Shown here piece by piece: positions 1 through 8,815 of a stretch of 64,000 bases of DNA. The position numbers and the translations under genes were made by a program. The notes under the pieces were generated by a model. It was not told the origin of the DNA. It ran no database searches and saw only the letters and a program-made list of their open reading frames with translations. Positions within the stretch are counted from its first letter, which is position 1; every line of letters starts with the position of its first letter. Source of the DNA: AP-15 sp963703745 (GTDB lineage: Bacteria > Pseudomonadota > Alphaproteobacteria > ATCC43930 > CGMCC-115725); NCBI GenBank assembly GCA_963703745.1, contig CAVPFL010000005.1, positions 620,001 through 684,000 on the forward strand. Direction: 5' to 3'.

Positions 1-2559
1 TTTATCATGGGGGTATGCCAGGGTCCCGTCGCCGGGTTCGGCATGGCTTGGTGGGACAAGAACATTGGCACCGTCGCCGGACTCCAGAGCATTTCGAGCA
101 TCAATCTCGGGGCCGATGGGCAAGATCCGGACCTCTACTGGGCAAGCGCCCATCCCGCGAAGGCGATCGGCTATTCGGGTACCGCGAACATTGTCTTCGC
201 CAACTATCAGCTCGGCAATACCGCGACCCTACCGAATTTCAATTTCGAGGTAATCGGAGTGGGTACTGGCGTATCGGACGCCTCACCCAACGGCTATGAC
301 GCCAACCCGGCGCAGATCGTCAGCGACTTTTTGACGAATGCACGCTACGGGGCGAATTTCCCGTCGGCCGATCTTGACCCGGCGATGACGTCCGGCGCCG
401 CTTCATCCTATGCGAGCTATTGCGCAGCACTCGGCTTATTCTTGTCACCGCTGCTCGATCAGCAGCAGGAGGCGCAGCAGTCACTCGCCGATATCACGAA
501 GGTGACCAACAGCGCGATCGTGTGGTCCGGCGCACTGTTGAAAATCATCCCTTACGGCGATCATTCGGTCACCAATGCCTTCACCGTGGCGAGCTTTACC
601 GGGGCACCGACGCAGGCGGGCGGCGACACGATCGGCCTGACCTTTACAGACCCGGCATTACAGGGCGGCGTGCCCTATGCGGTCACCTACACGACTTTGG
701 CGAACCTACAGATGCCGGGGGCGATGGGCGGGCTCGCCCAAGCAGTTAATTCCGACCCAAACCTCGCCCGGTTCGGCATCGTCGCGTCCGGCGTCGGTCC
801 TGCCGGCGTCATGGTCATCCAGTCAAATCCGACAGGCAACACGACGATCGACCAATCGGGCGGCGGCGGGATCGCTGGCGGGGGAATTGGCGCGACGACG
901 ACCAATACTTTCACGCCAAACACAACGCCGGTCTACAGCCTCGGCGAGGACGACTACATTGTTCAGGAATCGAGTGTCGGGATCAATCTCGGCGTTACCC
1001 CCGGCAGTTCGGCCCTGCGTTCCGGCGCGACACCGATGACCGGCGGATTCACCGACGATCCGCTGCACATCGTGCGGTCAACTCCGGCCGATGCCAACAA
1101 CATGATCGAGGTCGAGTGTCTCGATCGACAGAACAACTACAATACCGCGGTCGCCGAGGCATTCGACCAAGGTTCGATCGACGTCTATGGGGTGCGACGC
1201 GATACGAGTACCAAGGCTCGCTTGATCACCGACCCCCTGTATGTGGGCGGCATGGTCGCCCAGCTGCTGTTGCAGCGCCAACTCCTCTACCGTAACACCT
1301 ACACCTTTCAGCTTGGTTGGAAATACATTCTATTGGAGCCGATGGATCTCGTTCAAATTACAGATTCACGGCTCGGCGCCAGCGCTTTGACGGTGCGGAT
1401 CACCGCCGTCGAAGAAGACGACGAAGGCATGCTTTCGATCACTGCCGAAGATTTCTTTGGCGCCTATTCGCCGAGCGTGCTCTACCCGCCGGCCAATTAT
1501 TCGCCACCCGCCTCGCGTTCGATCCTCGGGGTGGGTGGCGGCACTGCGGCTCCAGCCGTGAAGCAGGCGAGCGGCAGCGCAGTCGGCGGGTTCGTGCCAA
1601 ACTGGAGTGCTCCGCCTGGCGATGTGAACACGCCGCTAATTTTCGAACCACCGGCTGCGTTATTGTCGGGCGATCTCGAAATCTGGATCGCACTGTCAGG
1701 CGGCCCAAATTGGGGTGGCGCGCAGGTCTGGATCTCGAGCGACGGTAATTCTTATGCCTTTGCCGGCGCGGCTTCTGGCCCGGCGGTACAGGGTGTCTTG
1801 GCCGGGGCGATCGGCAACAGCGGCGGCAGTCCGGATACCACCGACACCTGTTCTGTCGATTTGACCGAGAGCCGCGGGCAGCTGTTCTCGGTCTCCGCCA
1901 CCGACGCTGCGAACCTCGTCACGCTATGCTATATAGGCGGTGAGCTCTTTGCCTATCAGTCCGCTAATCTGACGAGCGCCTATCATTACAATCTTTCGTC
2001 GCTCTACCGCGGTGCCTATGGCACAACTGCGACGAGTTATCCGGCCGGGACGCAATTCGCGCGGATCGATCAGTCGATCGGCCGCTTTCCGTACCCTTCG
2101 ACTTTGATCGGTCAGACCATCTATCTAAAATTCCCGTCTACCAATATCGTCGGCGGCGGTGCACAGAGCCTCGCTTCAGTGCCGGCCTATACCTATACGG
2201 TTACCGGCTCCGGCAAAGCGGCGGTTGCGACCACGGTCAGTGGTTCCTTCACCGGCTCGGCGACGGCCAACCTCGTCGTCCAGCGCTACGTCTTTGCGGG
2301 CGCTGTTATGTTCCCGGCCGGGCTGACCGGCAGCCAGGGAACTGCCGGGGTAAGCGCTACAGCGACCACGACCTACAGCATCCGAAAGAACGGCTCGAAT
2401 GTCGGAACCATGATCTTTGCCTCCGGCGCGACGACTGCGACGTTTACCATGGCTTCGGCGACAACCTTCATGTCGGGCGACGTTTTGACCATTGTCGCCC
2501 CGCCCTCGACCGACGCGACACTGGCTAACCTCGCGTGGACGCTTGTCGGATCGCAGTAG
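1..2559 (+). CDS. Phage tail protein (tip/host-specificity type), 5' partial
   Basis: Large tail protein of a prophage or phage-like particle, probably part of the tail tip or baseplate that contacts the host. The reading frame is open from base 1, and the first codons read F-I-M-G-V-C-Q-G-P-V-A-G. That is the usual internal motif of this family (xxALCEGPI), so the ATG at 7 is probably not the real start and the gene begins upstream of the window. The region around residues 150-190 (SLADITKVTNSAIVWSG, then IIPYGD) and residues 330-490 resemble the Phage-tail_3 / gene-transfer-agent tail family. The C-terminal third is Gly/Ser/Thr-rich with beta-type repeats, as in fibre-like adhesion regions. 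The next three small genes on the same strand fit the late end of a phage operon. The family call is good; the exact tail position is inference. Confidence 0.75.
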   Translation, partial: FIMGVCQGPVAGFGMAWWDKNIGTVAGLQSISSINLGADGQDPDLYWASAHPAKAIGYSGTANIVFANYQLGNTATLPNFNFEVIGVGTGVSDASPNGYDANPAQIVSDFLTNARYGANFPSADLDPAMTSGAASSYASYCAALGLFLSPLLDQQQEAQQSLADITKVTNSAIVWSGALLKIIPYGDHSVTNAFTVASFTGAPTQAGGDTIGLTFTDPALQGGVPYAVTYTTLANLQMPGAMGGLAQAVNSDPNLARFGIVASGVGPAGVMVIQSNPTGNTTIDQSGGGGIAGGGIGATTTNTFTPNTTPVYSLGEDDYIVQESSVGINLGVTPGSSALRSGATPMTGGFTDDPLHIVRSTPADANNMIEVECLDRQNNYNTAVAEAFDQGSIDVYGVRRDTSTKARLITDPLYVGGMVAQLLLQRQLLYRNTYTFQLGWKYILLEPMDLVQITDSRLGASALTVRITAVEEDDEGMLSITAEDFFGAYSPSVLYPPANYSPPASRSILGVGGGTAAPAVKQASGSAVGGFVPNWSAPPGDVNTPLIFEPPAALLSGDLEIWIALSGGPNWGGAQVWISSDGNSYAFAGAASGPAVQGVLAGAIGNSGGSPDTTDTCSVDLTESRGQLFSVSATDAANLVTLCYIGGELFAYQSANLTSAYHYNLSSLYRGAYGTTATSYPAGTQFARIDQSIGRFPYPSTLIGQTIYLKFPSTNIVGGGAQSLASVPAYTYTVTGSGKAAVATTVSGSFTGSATANLVVQRYVFAGAVMFPAGLTGSQGTAGVSATATTTYSIRKNGSNVGTMIFASGATTATFTMASATTFMSGDVLTIVAPPSTDATLANLAWTLVGSQ

Positions 2560-2602
2560 GCGAGACGTTCGTTGGAACTACCTCAGTCAGAAAGAGGCTC
2601 TC

Positions 2603-2800
2603 GTGAAGCTCGAATCGTGGCACAGTAACGAAGACAAGCGCCGCTGGAAGATCGTGCGCACCGACAACTACACCGACGTCCCGGGCGAAATCGTCACCGC
2701 TGATGAGAGCACTGGTGAGTGCAGCTTGCACGTTGGCGGCGAGACCAAGACGCTGAGCTTCGGTCCCGGAGGAATCAGGATTGTCGGGCGGGCAAGATGA
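2603..2800 (+). CDS. Small hypothetical phage-associated protein
   Basis: 65-residue soluble protein with a GTG start preceded by AAAGAGG. The reading frame extends further upstream, but only into the end of the tail gene, so the GTG at 2603 is chosen. The product is charged and has no signal peptide or membrane segment; the C-terminal half (LHVGGETKTLSFGPGG) looks like a small beta fold. Its stop overlaps the next start in ATGA, implying translational coupling to the holin-like gene. No family was recognised; position suggests a phage morphogenesis or lysis accessory. Confidence 0.6.
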   Translation: MKLESWHSNEDKRRWKIVRTDNYTDVPGEIVTADESTGECSLHVGGETKTLSFGPGGIRIVGRAR

Positions 2801-3129
2801 CCGACGACAAGCGCCTCTGGCCAAGGTTCAGTCCGGAAATCAACTTCGGGCACCTTCTTCAGGCCGCCGTCATCTTGGTGACCATCGGGGGAGGGGCGAT
2901 CACGAGCTATCTGAGCCTCCGTTCGGATATCCAGCAAGTGCGCGCCGATCTCACGGTCAAGGTCAGCGAGCATGAGGTGCGACTCGCCACAATGGAGCAC
3001 GCAAGCGAAGATCAGCGCAAAGAGGTGCGCGAATTCCAGGGTGAGATGCGTTCGGCGATCTCTCGCGTGACCGACATATTGAACGATGTGCGGATCCAGC
3101 TCGGACGCCAGTTGCAGCCCCACAGCTGA
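2797..3129 (+). CDS. Holin-like / phage membrane protein with coiled coil
   Basis: 110-residue protein with one hydrophobic segment near residues 20-40 (LLQAAVILVTIGGGAITSYL), followed by a long charged, heptad-like helix to the C-terminus. This architecture is common for phage-encoded membrane proteins placed just after tail genes, including holin or spanin accessories. The start ATG overlaps the upstream stop (ATGA), so it is probably translated by coupling. Its position between the tail gene and an Rz1-like lipoprotein supports a lysis role, but no specific holin family motif is visible, so the function is inferred from context. Confidence 0.6.
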   Translation: MTDDKRLWPRFSPEINFGHLLQAAVILVTIGGGAITSYLSLRSDIQQVRADLTVKVSEHEVRLATMEHASEDQRKEVREFQGEMRSAISRVTDILNDVRIQLGRQLQPHS

Positions 3130-3214
3130 TGAGAAATAACTGAGCTCGCGCGCTTCTTACTTGATCGCGTGGCCGGCTCTGGTCATCGTGCCGTGGGGCG
3201 GCAGGAGCACTTGA

Positions 3215-3445
3215 ATGGATGCGAGGGTGGGGATAGGGGTCGCGGCCTTGGCCGCGCTTTTGGCCATATCGGGTTGCGGCAGCACGCAGTCGACTGCGTG
3301 CCAGTGCCCCAAAATAGTTGCTTACGACGAGCCAACTCTAAAAAAGATTTCCGAGGCATTACGGGCTCTACCGGCCGACAACGTTCTCCATCAAGCGATG
3401 GAGGATTACGAGAACGAGCGGGACGACCTCCGGTTCTGTCGCTAA
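3215..3445 (+). CDS. Rz1-like outer-membrane lipoprotein (o-spanin candidate)
   Basis: 76-residue lipoprotein. The N-terminus has a hydrophobic signal sequence ending in the lipobox ISGC (Cys about residue 21), followed by a short Cys-containing periplasmic tail. Its pattern (PKI..Y, LP.D..L..AMEDYENERDDLRFC) resembles the Rz1-like proteins at the end of many alphaproteobacterial prophages. Such o-spanins help fuse inner and outer membranes in host lysis. It is the last gene of the phage-like cluster on this strand. The lipoprotein call is direct; the spanin role is inferred from pattern and position. Confidence 0.6.
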   Translation: MDARVGIGVAALAALLAISGCGSTQSTACQCPKIVAYDEPTLKKISEALRALPADNVLHQAMEDYENERDDLRFCR

Positions 3446-3479
3446 ACCCCGATGCCTGATCCGGTTGCTCAACCGCGGC

Positions 3480-3662
3480 TCACTCCTGTCTAATTAGAGT
3501 CAACAGGTGGCGGCCCAGAACCAGACACGCGGCCAGGCATATGATCATTAGCAGAATGTAGTTGAGCTTGCCTGGCCGGTAAGGCCGACGATCGAGCGCA
3601 ACGGCAACGGCGAGGAGCACCGAGCAGGCGCCAAGGGCGATCGCCGTTTCGGTCAGGCCCAT
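3480..3662 (-). CDS. Small two-helix membrane protein, unknown function
   Basis: 60-residue protein with two predicted transmembrane helices (about residues 5-22 and 35-54) joined by a short basic loop (DRRPYRPGKLN). It begins with ATG (MGLTETAIALG). Basic residues in the single loop suggest a cytoplasmic loop with both termini outside. It lies on the opposite strand from the phage genes and from the aminotransferase, and may mark the first host gene after the phage remnant. No family was recognised. Confidence 0.5.
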   Translation of the reverse strand: MGLTETAIALGACSVLLAVAVALDRRPYRPGKLNYILLMIICLAACLVLGRHLLTLIRQE

Positions 3663-3803
3663 GTGTGAATCATCAACGAAGCTCCCGCCGCAAGCATCAG
3701 TCAGCCGGTCGGCGATGTAAACTTTCGCTCTGTGACACCATCGCGCTCGCCAACCGCAACGCAGCCGGCCTAGACTTCGGCATCCAACTCACGCCGGGTG
3801 GTC

Positions 3804-5036
3804 ATGTCCGAAGAGTTTTATCGCATCAAGCGCCTTCCCCCTTATGTCTTTACCGAGGTCAACGCGCTGAAAGCCGAGGCGCGCGCCGCCGGACGCGACG
3901 TCATCGATCTCGGCATGGGCAATCCCGACGGGCCGACGCCGCCGCACATCGTCGCCAAGCTCGTTGAAGCGGTGCAGAATCCACGAACTCATGGCTACTC
4001 GGTCTCGCGCGGCATCGCCGGTCTGCGCCGAGCTTGTGCTGCCTATTACGCTCGGCGCTTCCGGGTCGAGCTCGACCCGGAAAAAGAGGTCATCGTCACC
4101 CTCGGCTCGAAAGAAGGGCTCGCCAACCTCGCCCAGGCGATCACCGCGCCCGGCGACATCGTTCTCGTGCCGAACCCATGCTACCCGATCCATGCCTTCG
4201 GTTTCATCATGGCGGGCGCGTCGGTACGCCACGTGCCGGTCGGTCCGGAATTCGACTTTCTTGGCGAGCTCAAAAAAGCGGTTCAGCACAGCATTCCGGC
4301 ACCACTCGCGATCGTCCTCAACTTCCCGGCCAACCCGACTGCGCAGACCGTCGATCTCGATTTCTACGGCGAGATCGTTGGATTCTGCCGGCGGCACAAC
4401 ATCATCGTGTTGTCCGATCTTGCCTATGCCGAAATCTACTTCAACGACAAGCCTCCACCATCGATCCTCGAGGTCCCCGGCGCCCGCGAGATCGCGGTCG
4501 AGTTTTCCTCTCTCAGCAAAACCTATTCGATGGCCGGCTGGCGCATCGGTTTCGCCGTCGGCAATGCGCGGCTGATCGCGGCGCTGGCGCGGGTCAAATC
4601 TTACCTCGACTATGGCGCCTTTACCCCGATCCAGGTGGCGGCCACTGCGGCGCTGAACGGTCCGCAGGAATGCATCATCGAGACCCGCGAGCGCTATCGC
4701 GCCCGTCGTGACGCGTTGATCGACGGCTTATGCCAGGCCGGTTGGCAGATCCCCGAACCCGAAGCGACGATGTTCGCCTGGGCCCCGATCCCGTCGGCCT
4801 TTTTCGGGATCGGCAGCCTCGCCTTTTCGAAGCTCTTACTCGAGCGGGCCAATGTGGCCGTCTCACCGGGAATTGGCTTTGGCGAATATGGCGAGGGGTT
4901 CGTGCGCATCGCCCTCGTCGAGAACCGACAACGCTTGCGCCAGGCGACGCGCAATATCCGAACCTTCCTCTCCGGCCGCAACGACGTCGCCGAGCTACGC
5001 CGCGGCGAGCGCACGCTCGCCGGGGCTGGGTCTTGA
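3804..5036 (+). CDS. Class I/II PLP aminotransferase (AlaC / LL-diaminopimelate aminotransferase type)
   Basis: Cytosolic PLP-dependent aminotransferase of fold type I, 410 residues from the ATG at 3804; a GTG two codons earlier is also possible. Visible motifs are the N-terminal DLGMGNPDGPTP substrate loop, NFPANPTAQ, SDLAYAEI (PLP-ring Asp and Tyr) and SLSKTYSMAGWRIGF, where Lys239 would form the Schiff base. Sequences of this type are annotated as LL-diaminopimelate aminotransferase, alanine transaminase AlaC or aspartate aminotransferase, and the substrate cannot be fixed by reading. Homoserine dehydrogenase often neighbours this gene in alphaproteobacteria but is absent here; the next gene is rpmJ. 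Confidence 0.85.
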   Translation: MSEEFYRIKRLPPYVFTEVNALKAEARAAGRDVIDLGMGNPDGPTPPHIVAKLVEAVQNPRTHGYSVSRGIAGLRRACAAYYARRFRVELDPEKEVIVTLGSKEGLANLAQAITAPGDIVLVPNPCYPIHAFGFIMAGASVRHVPVGPEFDFLGELKKAVQHSIPAPLAIVLNFPANPTAQTVDLDFYGEIVGFCRRHNIIVLSDLAYAEIYFNDKPPPSILEVPGAREIAVEFSSLSKTYSMAGWRIGFAVGNARLIAALARVKSYLDYGAFTPIQVAATAALNGPQECIIETRERYRARRDALIDGLCQAGWQIPEPEATMFAWAPIPSAFFGIGSLAFSKLLLERANVAVSPGIGFGEYGEGFVRIALVENRQRLRQATRNIRTFLSGRNDVAELRRGERTLAGAGS

Positions 5037-5138
5037 GGGAGGGTTCAACTGGTGATCTAGCCTTCCGCCATTCGGCCATCCGGATTTGACTTCGCTGGGA
5101 TCCGTCCCTATGTTCCGGCCCTCGCGAGGGATACGGGC

Positions 5139-5264
5139 ATGAAGATCGTCAATTCGCTGAAGTCGCTGAAGAAACGCGACAAGAACTGCCGCATCGTGCG
5201 GCGCAAGGGGCGCGCCTTCATCATCAACAAGACCAATCCGCGATATAAAGCGCGTCAGGGCTGA
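5139..5264 (+). CDS. rpmJ: Large ribosomal subunit protein bL36 (zinc-free form)
   Basis: 41-residue, strongly basic protein beginning MKIVNSLKSLKKR and ending NPRYKARQG, matching the short alphaproteobacterial form of bL36, which binds 23S rRNA in the large subunit. Unlike the zinc-ribbon form it has one Cys (residue 17) and lacks the CxxC...C...H set, so it is the zinc-independent type. It sits between the aminotransferase and GlcD on the same strand, apart from any ribosomal operon, as is usual for this form. Confidence 0.93.
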   Translation: MKIVNSLKSLKKRDKNCRIVRRKGRAFIINKTNPRYKARQG

Positions 5265-5298
5265 GCCCGCGGGTCGCTAATCGGGCCGGAGCACCGCG

Positions 5299-6786
5299 AT
5301 GGAGATGCCGGCGCCGGACGACGCCGTGCTGCAACGGCGCGCCGAGATCGTCGAGGCACTGCGGCAGATCGTTCCGGGCGAAGGCGTCATCGCTTCCGAA
5401 GCCGAGCGGCGAGCCTATGAAAGCGACGGGCTGACCGCCTATCGGCAATTGCCGATGGTTGTGGCCCTGCCGTCGCATGTCGATCAGGTCGCAGCGGTGC
5501 TGCGGTATTGCCAGAAAAACGGAATCAAAATCGTGCCGCGCGGCGCCGGCACCTCGCTTTCCGGCGGTGCACTGCCGCTGGCCGACGCCGTGCTGCTCGG
5601 CATGGCAAAGTTCAACCGCATCCTCGATATCGATTACGACAACCGATCCGTCGTTGCCCAACCCGGCGTCACCAATCTGGCGATCACCCAAGCCGTAGAA
5701 GAGGCCGGCTTTTATTACGCGCCGGATCCTTCCAGCCAGATCGCCTGCACGATCGGCGGCAATGTCGCCGAAAATTCCGGTGGGGTGCACTGCCTAAAAT
5801 ACGGGGTTACCACGAACAACATACTCGGCATCGAGATGGTGCTGATGGACGGCCAGGTGATCCGCCTCGGCGGAAAGCACCTCGATGCCGCTGGGTACGA
5901 TCTGGTGGGTGTGATGACTGGGTCCGAAGGGCTGCTCGGCGTCGTCACCGAGGTTACCGTGCGCATCCTGCCGAAGCCGGCGACAGCGCGAGCGCTGCTG
6001 ATCGGCTTTGGCAGGACCGAGGATGCCGGAAAATGCGTTGCCGCGGTGATCGCCGCGGGCATCATTCCCGCCGGCATGGAGATGATGGATCGGCCGGCGA
6101 TCCACGCTGCCGAAGCCTTTGTCAACGCCGGATATCCTCTCGACGTCGAGGCGTTGCTGATTGTCGAGCTCGACGGTCCGCCCGCGGAGGTCGACCATCT
6201 GATCGATAACGTCGAGACGATCGCGGGCGAGCACCACGCCACTGAAATCCGGCTCAGTCGCGACGAGGCGGAGCGGCTCGCCTTCTGGTCCGGGCGAAAA
6301 GCCGCCTTTCCAGCTGTCGGACGCATCTCTCCCGATTATTATTGCATGGACGGTACAATCCCGCGCGCGCGACTGGCCGAGGTTCTGCGCGGAATACGGG
6401 GACTTTCGGACCGGCACGGGCTCGCGGTGGCAAATGTCTTTCATGCCGGAGACGGCAATCTTCACCCGCTTGTTCTTTACGATGCCAACAAGCCCGGCGA
6501 GGTCGAGCGTGCCGAGGCCTTTGGTGCCGATATCCTCAAACTCTGCGTCGAGGTCGGCGGTGTCCTGACCGGTGAGCACGGTGTCGGTGTCGAGAAGCGC
6601 GACCTGATGGGGACGATGTTCGACGAGAGCGACTTGGCGCACCAGCAACGGTTGAAATGCGCGTTCGACCCGGACGGTATGCTTAATCCGGGCAAGGTGT
6701 TTCCACAATTGCACCGCTGCGCCGAACTCGGCCGCCTTCACGTCCACGCCAGCCGGATGCCCTTCCCCGATTTGCCACGGTTTTGA
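5299..6786 (+). CDS. glcD: Glycolate oxidase FAD subunit GlcD
   Basis: FAD-linked 2-hydroxyacid dehydrogenase of the VAO/PCMH fold, 495 residues, the usual GlcD length. The FAD domain has PRGAGTSLSGG at residues 80-90 and DPSSQIACTIGGNVAENSGG around 145-165. The C-terminal cap has NVFHAGDGNLHP and GEHGVGVEKR near residue 427. GlcD oxidises glycolate to glyoxylate and passes electrons through GlcE and GlcF to the respiratory chain. The iron-sulfur subunit follows after 51 bases, but no glcE lies between them. D-lactate or another 2-hydroxyacid is an alternative substrate. Confidence 0.9.
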   Translation: MEMPAPDDAVLQRRAEIVEALRQIVPGEGVIASEAERRAYESDGLTAYRQLPMVVALPSHVDQVAAVLRYCQKNGIKIVPRGAGTSLSGGALPLADAVLLGMAKFNRILDIDYDNRSVVAQPGVTNLAITQAVEEAGFYYAPDPSSQIACTIGGNVAENSGGVHCLKYGVTTNNILGIEMVLMDGQVIRLGGKHLDAAGYDLVGVMTGSEGLLGVVTEVTVRILPKPATARALLIGFGRTEDAGKCVAAVIAAGIIPAGMEMMDRPAIHAAEAFVNAGYPLDVEALLIVELDGPPAEVDHLIDNVETIAGEHHATEIRLSRDEAERLAFWSGRKAAFPAVGRISPDYYCMDGTIPRARLAEVLRGIRGLSDRHGLAVANVFHAGDGNLHPLVLYDANKPGEVERAEAFGADILKLCVEVGGVLTGEHGVGVEKRDLMGTMFDESDLAHQQRLKCAFDPDGMLNPGKVFPQLHRCAELGRLHVHASRMPFPDLPRF

Positions 6787-6837
6787 CGAGGGTTATCGCG
6801 CGCGTCCGTAAGCGAGCGGTCGAGCGGGGCTGAGCCC

Positions 6838-8202
6838 ATGCGGACCGACTTCACGACGGAGCAACTCGCCGATCCGGACATTGCAGCATCCGAGAAAGTG
6901 CTGCGGAACTGCACCCATTGCGGGTTTTGCACCGCGACCTGCCCGACCTATGTCCTGCTCGGCGACGAACTCGATAGTCCACGCGGCCGTATCTACCTGA
7001 TCAAAGACATGCTCGCGAGCGGCGAGCGGGTCACCGCCGATACGGTCAAGCACATCGACCGGTGTCTCTCTTGCCTGTCGTGCATGACAACTTGCCCATC
7101 CGGCGTCAACTACATGCACCTCGTCGACCACGCGCGGCACTGGATCGAAGAGAACTACCGTCGGCCGTGGGACGAGCGCGTGCTGCGGATATTTCTCGGC
7201 ACCGTTCTGTCACGACCGCTGCTGTTCCGCCTCTCGCTTCGCTGCGCAACTATCGCCAAGCCGTTTTCGAACTTTCTGCCCGGTCGGCTCGCACCGCTAT
7301 TTGCGCTGGCGCCGTCCTCGGTTCCGCCTGCCTCGCAGACCGATCGGCCAGGCGTCTTCGCGGCCGCAGGCGAGCGGCGAATGCGGGTCGCCTTGTTGCC
7401 GGGGTGCGCCCAGAAAGTGTTGGCACCCGAAATCAACGAGGCGACGATCCGTTTGCTGACACGCCACGGTTGCGAAGTCGTGATCGCGCGCGGCAGCGGC
7501 TGTTGCGGATCCCTTGCCAATCATCTCGGCCGGCAGTCGTCGGCGCTCGGGTTCGCACGCGCCAACATCGACGCGTGGGAACGCGAGCGCCTCGCCTTCG
7601 GGCTTGATGCCATCGTAATCAACGCTTCGGGCTGCGGAACGACCGTAAAGGATTACGGCTTTATGCTGCGCGAAGATGGAGTTTACGCCGAGAAGGCGGC
7701 GCGAATCGGGTCACTCGCCCGCGATGTCACCGAGGTGATTGAGACCCTCGGGCTCACCCCGCCGACACCGGCCGCGGGCACTACCAAATGGCGGGTCGCC
7801 TATCATTCCGCCTGCTCGATGCAGCACGGGCAGAGCGTTCACGCCGGGCCAAAGGCGCTCCTTGCGGCCGCGGGCTTCGAGCCTGTCGATGTGCCGGAAG
7901 GACATCTCTGCTGCGGGTCGGCTGGAACCTATAACTTATTGCAACCGCAGATCGCCGCAGCCCTACGCGACCGCAAACTTGCCAATATCGCGAATACCAG
8001 ACCGGATCTCGTCGCGACCGGCAATATCGGCTGCATCACACAGCTTGCCCCCGATTGTGACGTGCCGGTAGTACACACGGTCGAGCTCCTCGACTGGGCC
8101 ACCGGCGGCCCGGCCCCCAAGTGCTATCGGCTGGTCAGGGGGCACTTCGCCGGGCAATCGCGGGGATCAATAGCGACAGCGATAACCCCGCGAGGCCGAT
8201 AA
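6838..8202 (+). CDS. glcF: Glycolate oxidase iron-sulfur subunit GlcF
   Basis: 454-residue electron-transfer subunit. Two [4Fe-4S] motifs are present: Cys25/28/31/35 and Cys76/79/82/86. They are followed by two CCG-type domains (GCCGSLANHLG; CCGSAGTYNLLQ), as in GlcF and heterodisulfide-reductase-like proteins. It would form a membrane-associated complex with GlcD. The family normally ends near ELLDWATGGP; here about 27 extra residues are read through sequence that also encodes, on the other strand, the end of the TVP38 protein. That makes a 68-base convergent overlap. Confidence 0.9.
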   Translation: MRTDFTTEQLADPDIAASEKVLRNCTHCGFCTATCPTYVLLGDELDSPRGRIYLIKDMLASGERVTADTVKHIDRCLSCLSCMTTCPSGVNYMHLVDHARHWIEENYRRPWDERVLRIFLGTVLSRPLLFRLSLRCATIAKPFSNFLPGRLAPLFALAPSSVPPASQTDRPGVFAAAGERRMRVALLPGCAQKVLAPEINEATIRLLTRHGCEVVIARGSGCCGSLANHLGRQSSALGFARANIDAWERERLAFGLDAIVINASGCGTTVKDYGFMLREDGVYAEKAARIGSLARDVTEVIETLGLTPPTPAAGTTKWRVAYHSACSMQHGQSVHAGPKALLAAAGFEPVDVPEGHLCCGSAGTYNLLQPQIAAALRDRKLANIANTRPDLVATGNIGCITQLAPDCDVPVVHTVELLDWATGGPAPKCYRLVRGHFAGQSRGSIATAITPRGR

Positions 8203-8815
8203 GAGTGGGCTCGACCCAGTTTGCCCCGCCGAGCATCAGCCGCTCTCCGGCCGCACCGAAATCGGCATAGGCGATGGTCAATGGCAATTGGCCAAGAAAT
8301 GATCCGACCGCGTAGGCGCCGAGCGACAATCGTGTCAATCCGAGCGCGTAATTGGCCACGCTGTGTGGCACGATCGGGATCAGCCGCAGCACCGCGACGG
8401 CACGCCAGCCGCCACGCTCGACCTGCCCGACGACGGGTCCAAGGCGTCGGAGGTCGATCAGGCCCGAATTGAGGTATCGCGCTACGAGAAATCCCGCCAT
8501 CGCGCCGGCGACGCTGCCGGACGCGGCCCATACGATCCCCCATCCCATGCCGAACATCAGCCCGGCGACGATCGCCAGCAGAGTGCGCGGCACGAACAGC
8601 AGGCTGGCTGCGGTGTGAACGGCGAGGAAGCACAGCGGGGCTGCCGGGTACCGGCCGATCGCCGCGGTAATCGCGGTCGGGTCGAGGACCCCCCGCCAGC
8701 ACCAAGCCGCTGCCACCCCAACCACGAGTACACCGAGCAGCGCAAGCCTGAGGGTCCGCCGGACGTCGACAGGCCTCAGGTTGAGGGGCGCTAACTGGGT
8801 GCCTTTAGCCGTCAT
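8135..8815 (-). CDS. TVP38/TMEM64 (DedA/VTT-like) membrane protein
   Basis: 226-residue inner-membrane protein with about five or six hydrophobic helices. The VTT signature is visible: FVPRTLLAIVAGLMFG, GSVAGAMAGFLVARYL and RLIPIVPHSVANYALG. Members of this superfamily are implicated in phospholipid scrambling or undecaprenyl-phosphate handling, though the substrate here is unknown. The chosen ATG at 8815 shares one base with the stop of the upstream glycosyltransferase (TGATG), so the two are translationally coupled and may act on the same lipid-linked substrate. Longer starts exist but lie inside the upstream gene. Confidence 0.8.
   Translation of the reverse strand: MTAKGTQLAPLNLRPVDVRRTLRLALLGVLVVGVAAAWCWRGVLDPTAITAAIGRYPAAPLCFLAVHTAASLLFVPRTLLAIVAGLMFGMGWGIVWAASGSVAGAMAGFLVARYLNSGLIDLRRLGPVVGQVERGGWRAVAVLRLIPIVPHSVANYALGLTRLSLGAYAVGSFLGQLPLTIAYADFGAAGERLMLGGANWVEPTLIGLAGLSLSLLIPAIARRSAP

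Noticed and set aside
5794..6747. 317-codon minus-strand ORF
   Set aside because: Antisense shadow of glcD; no recognisable domain and no ribosome-binding site.
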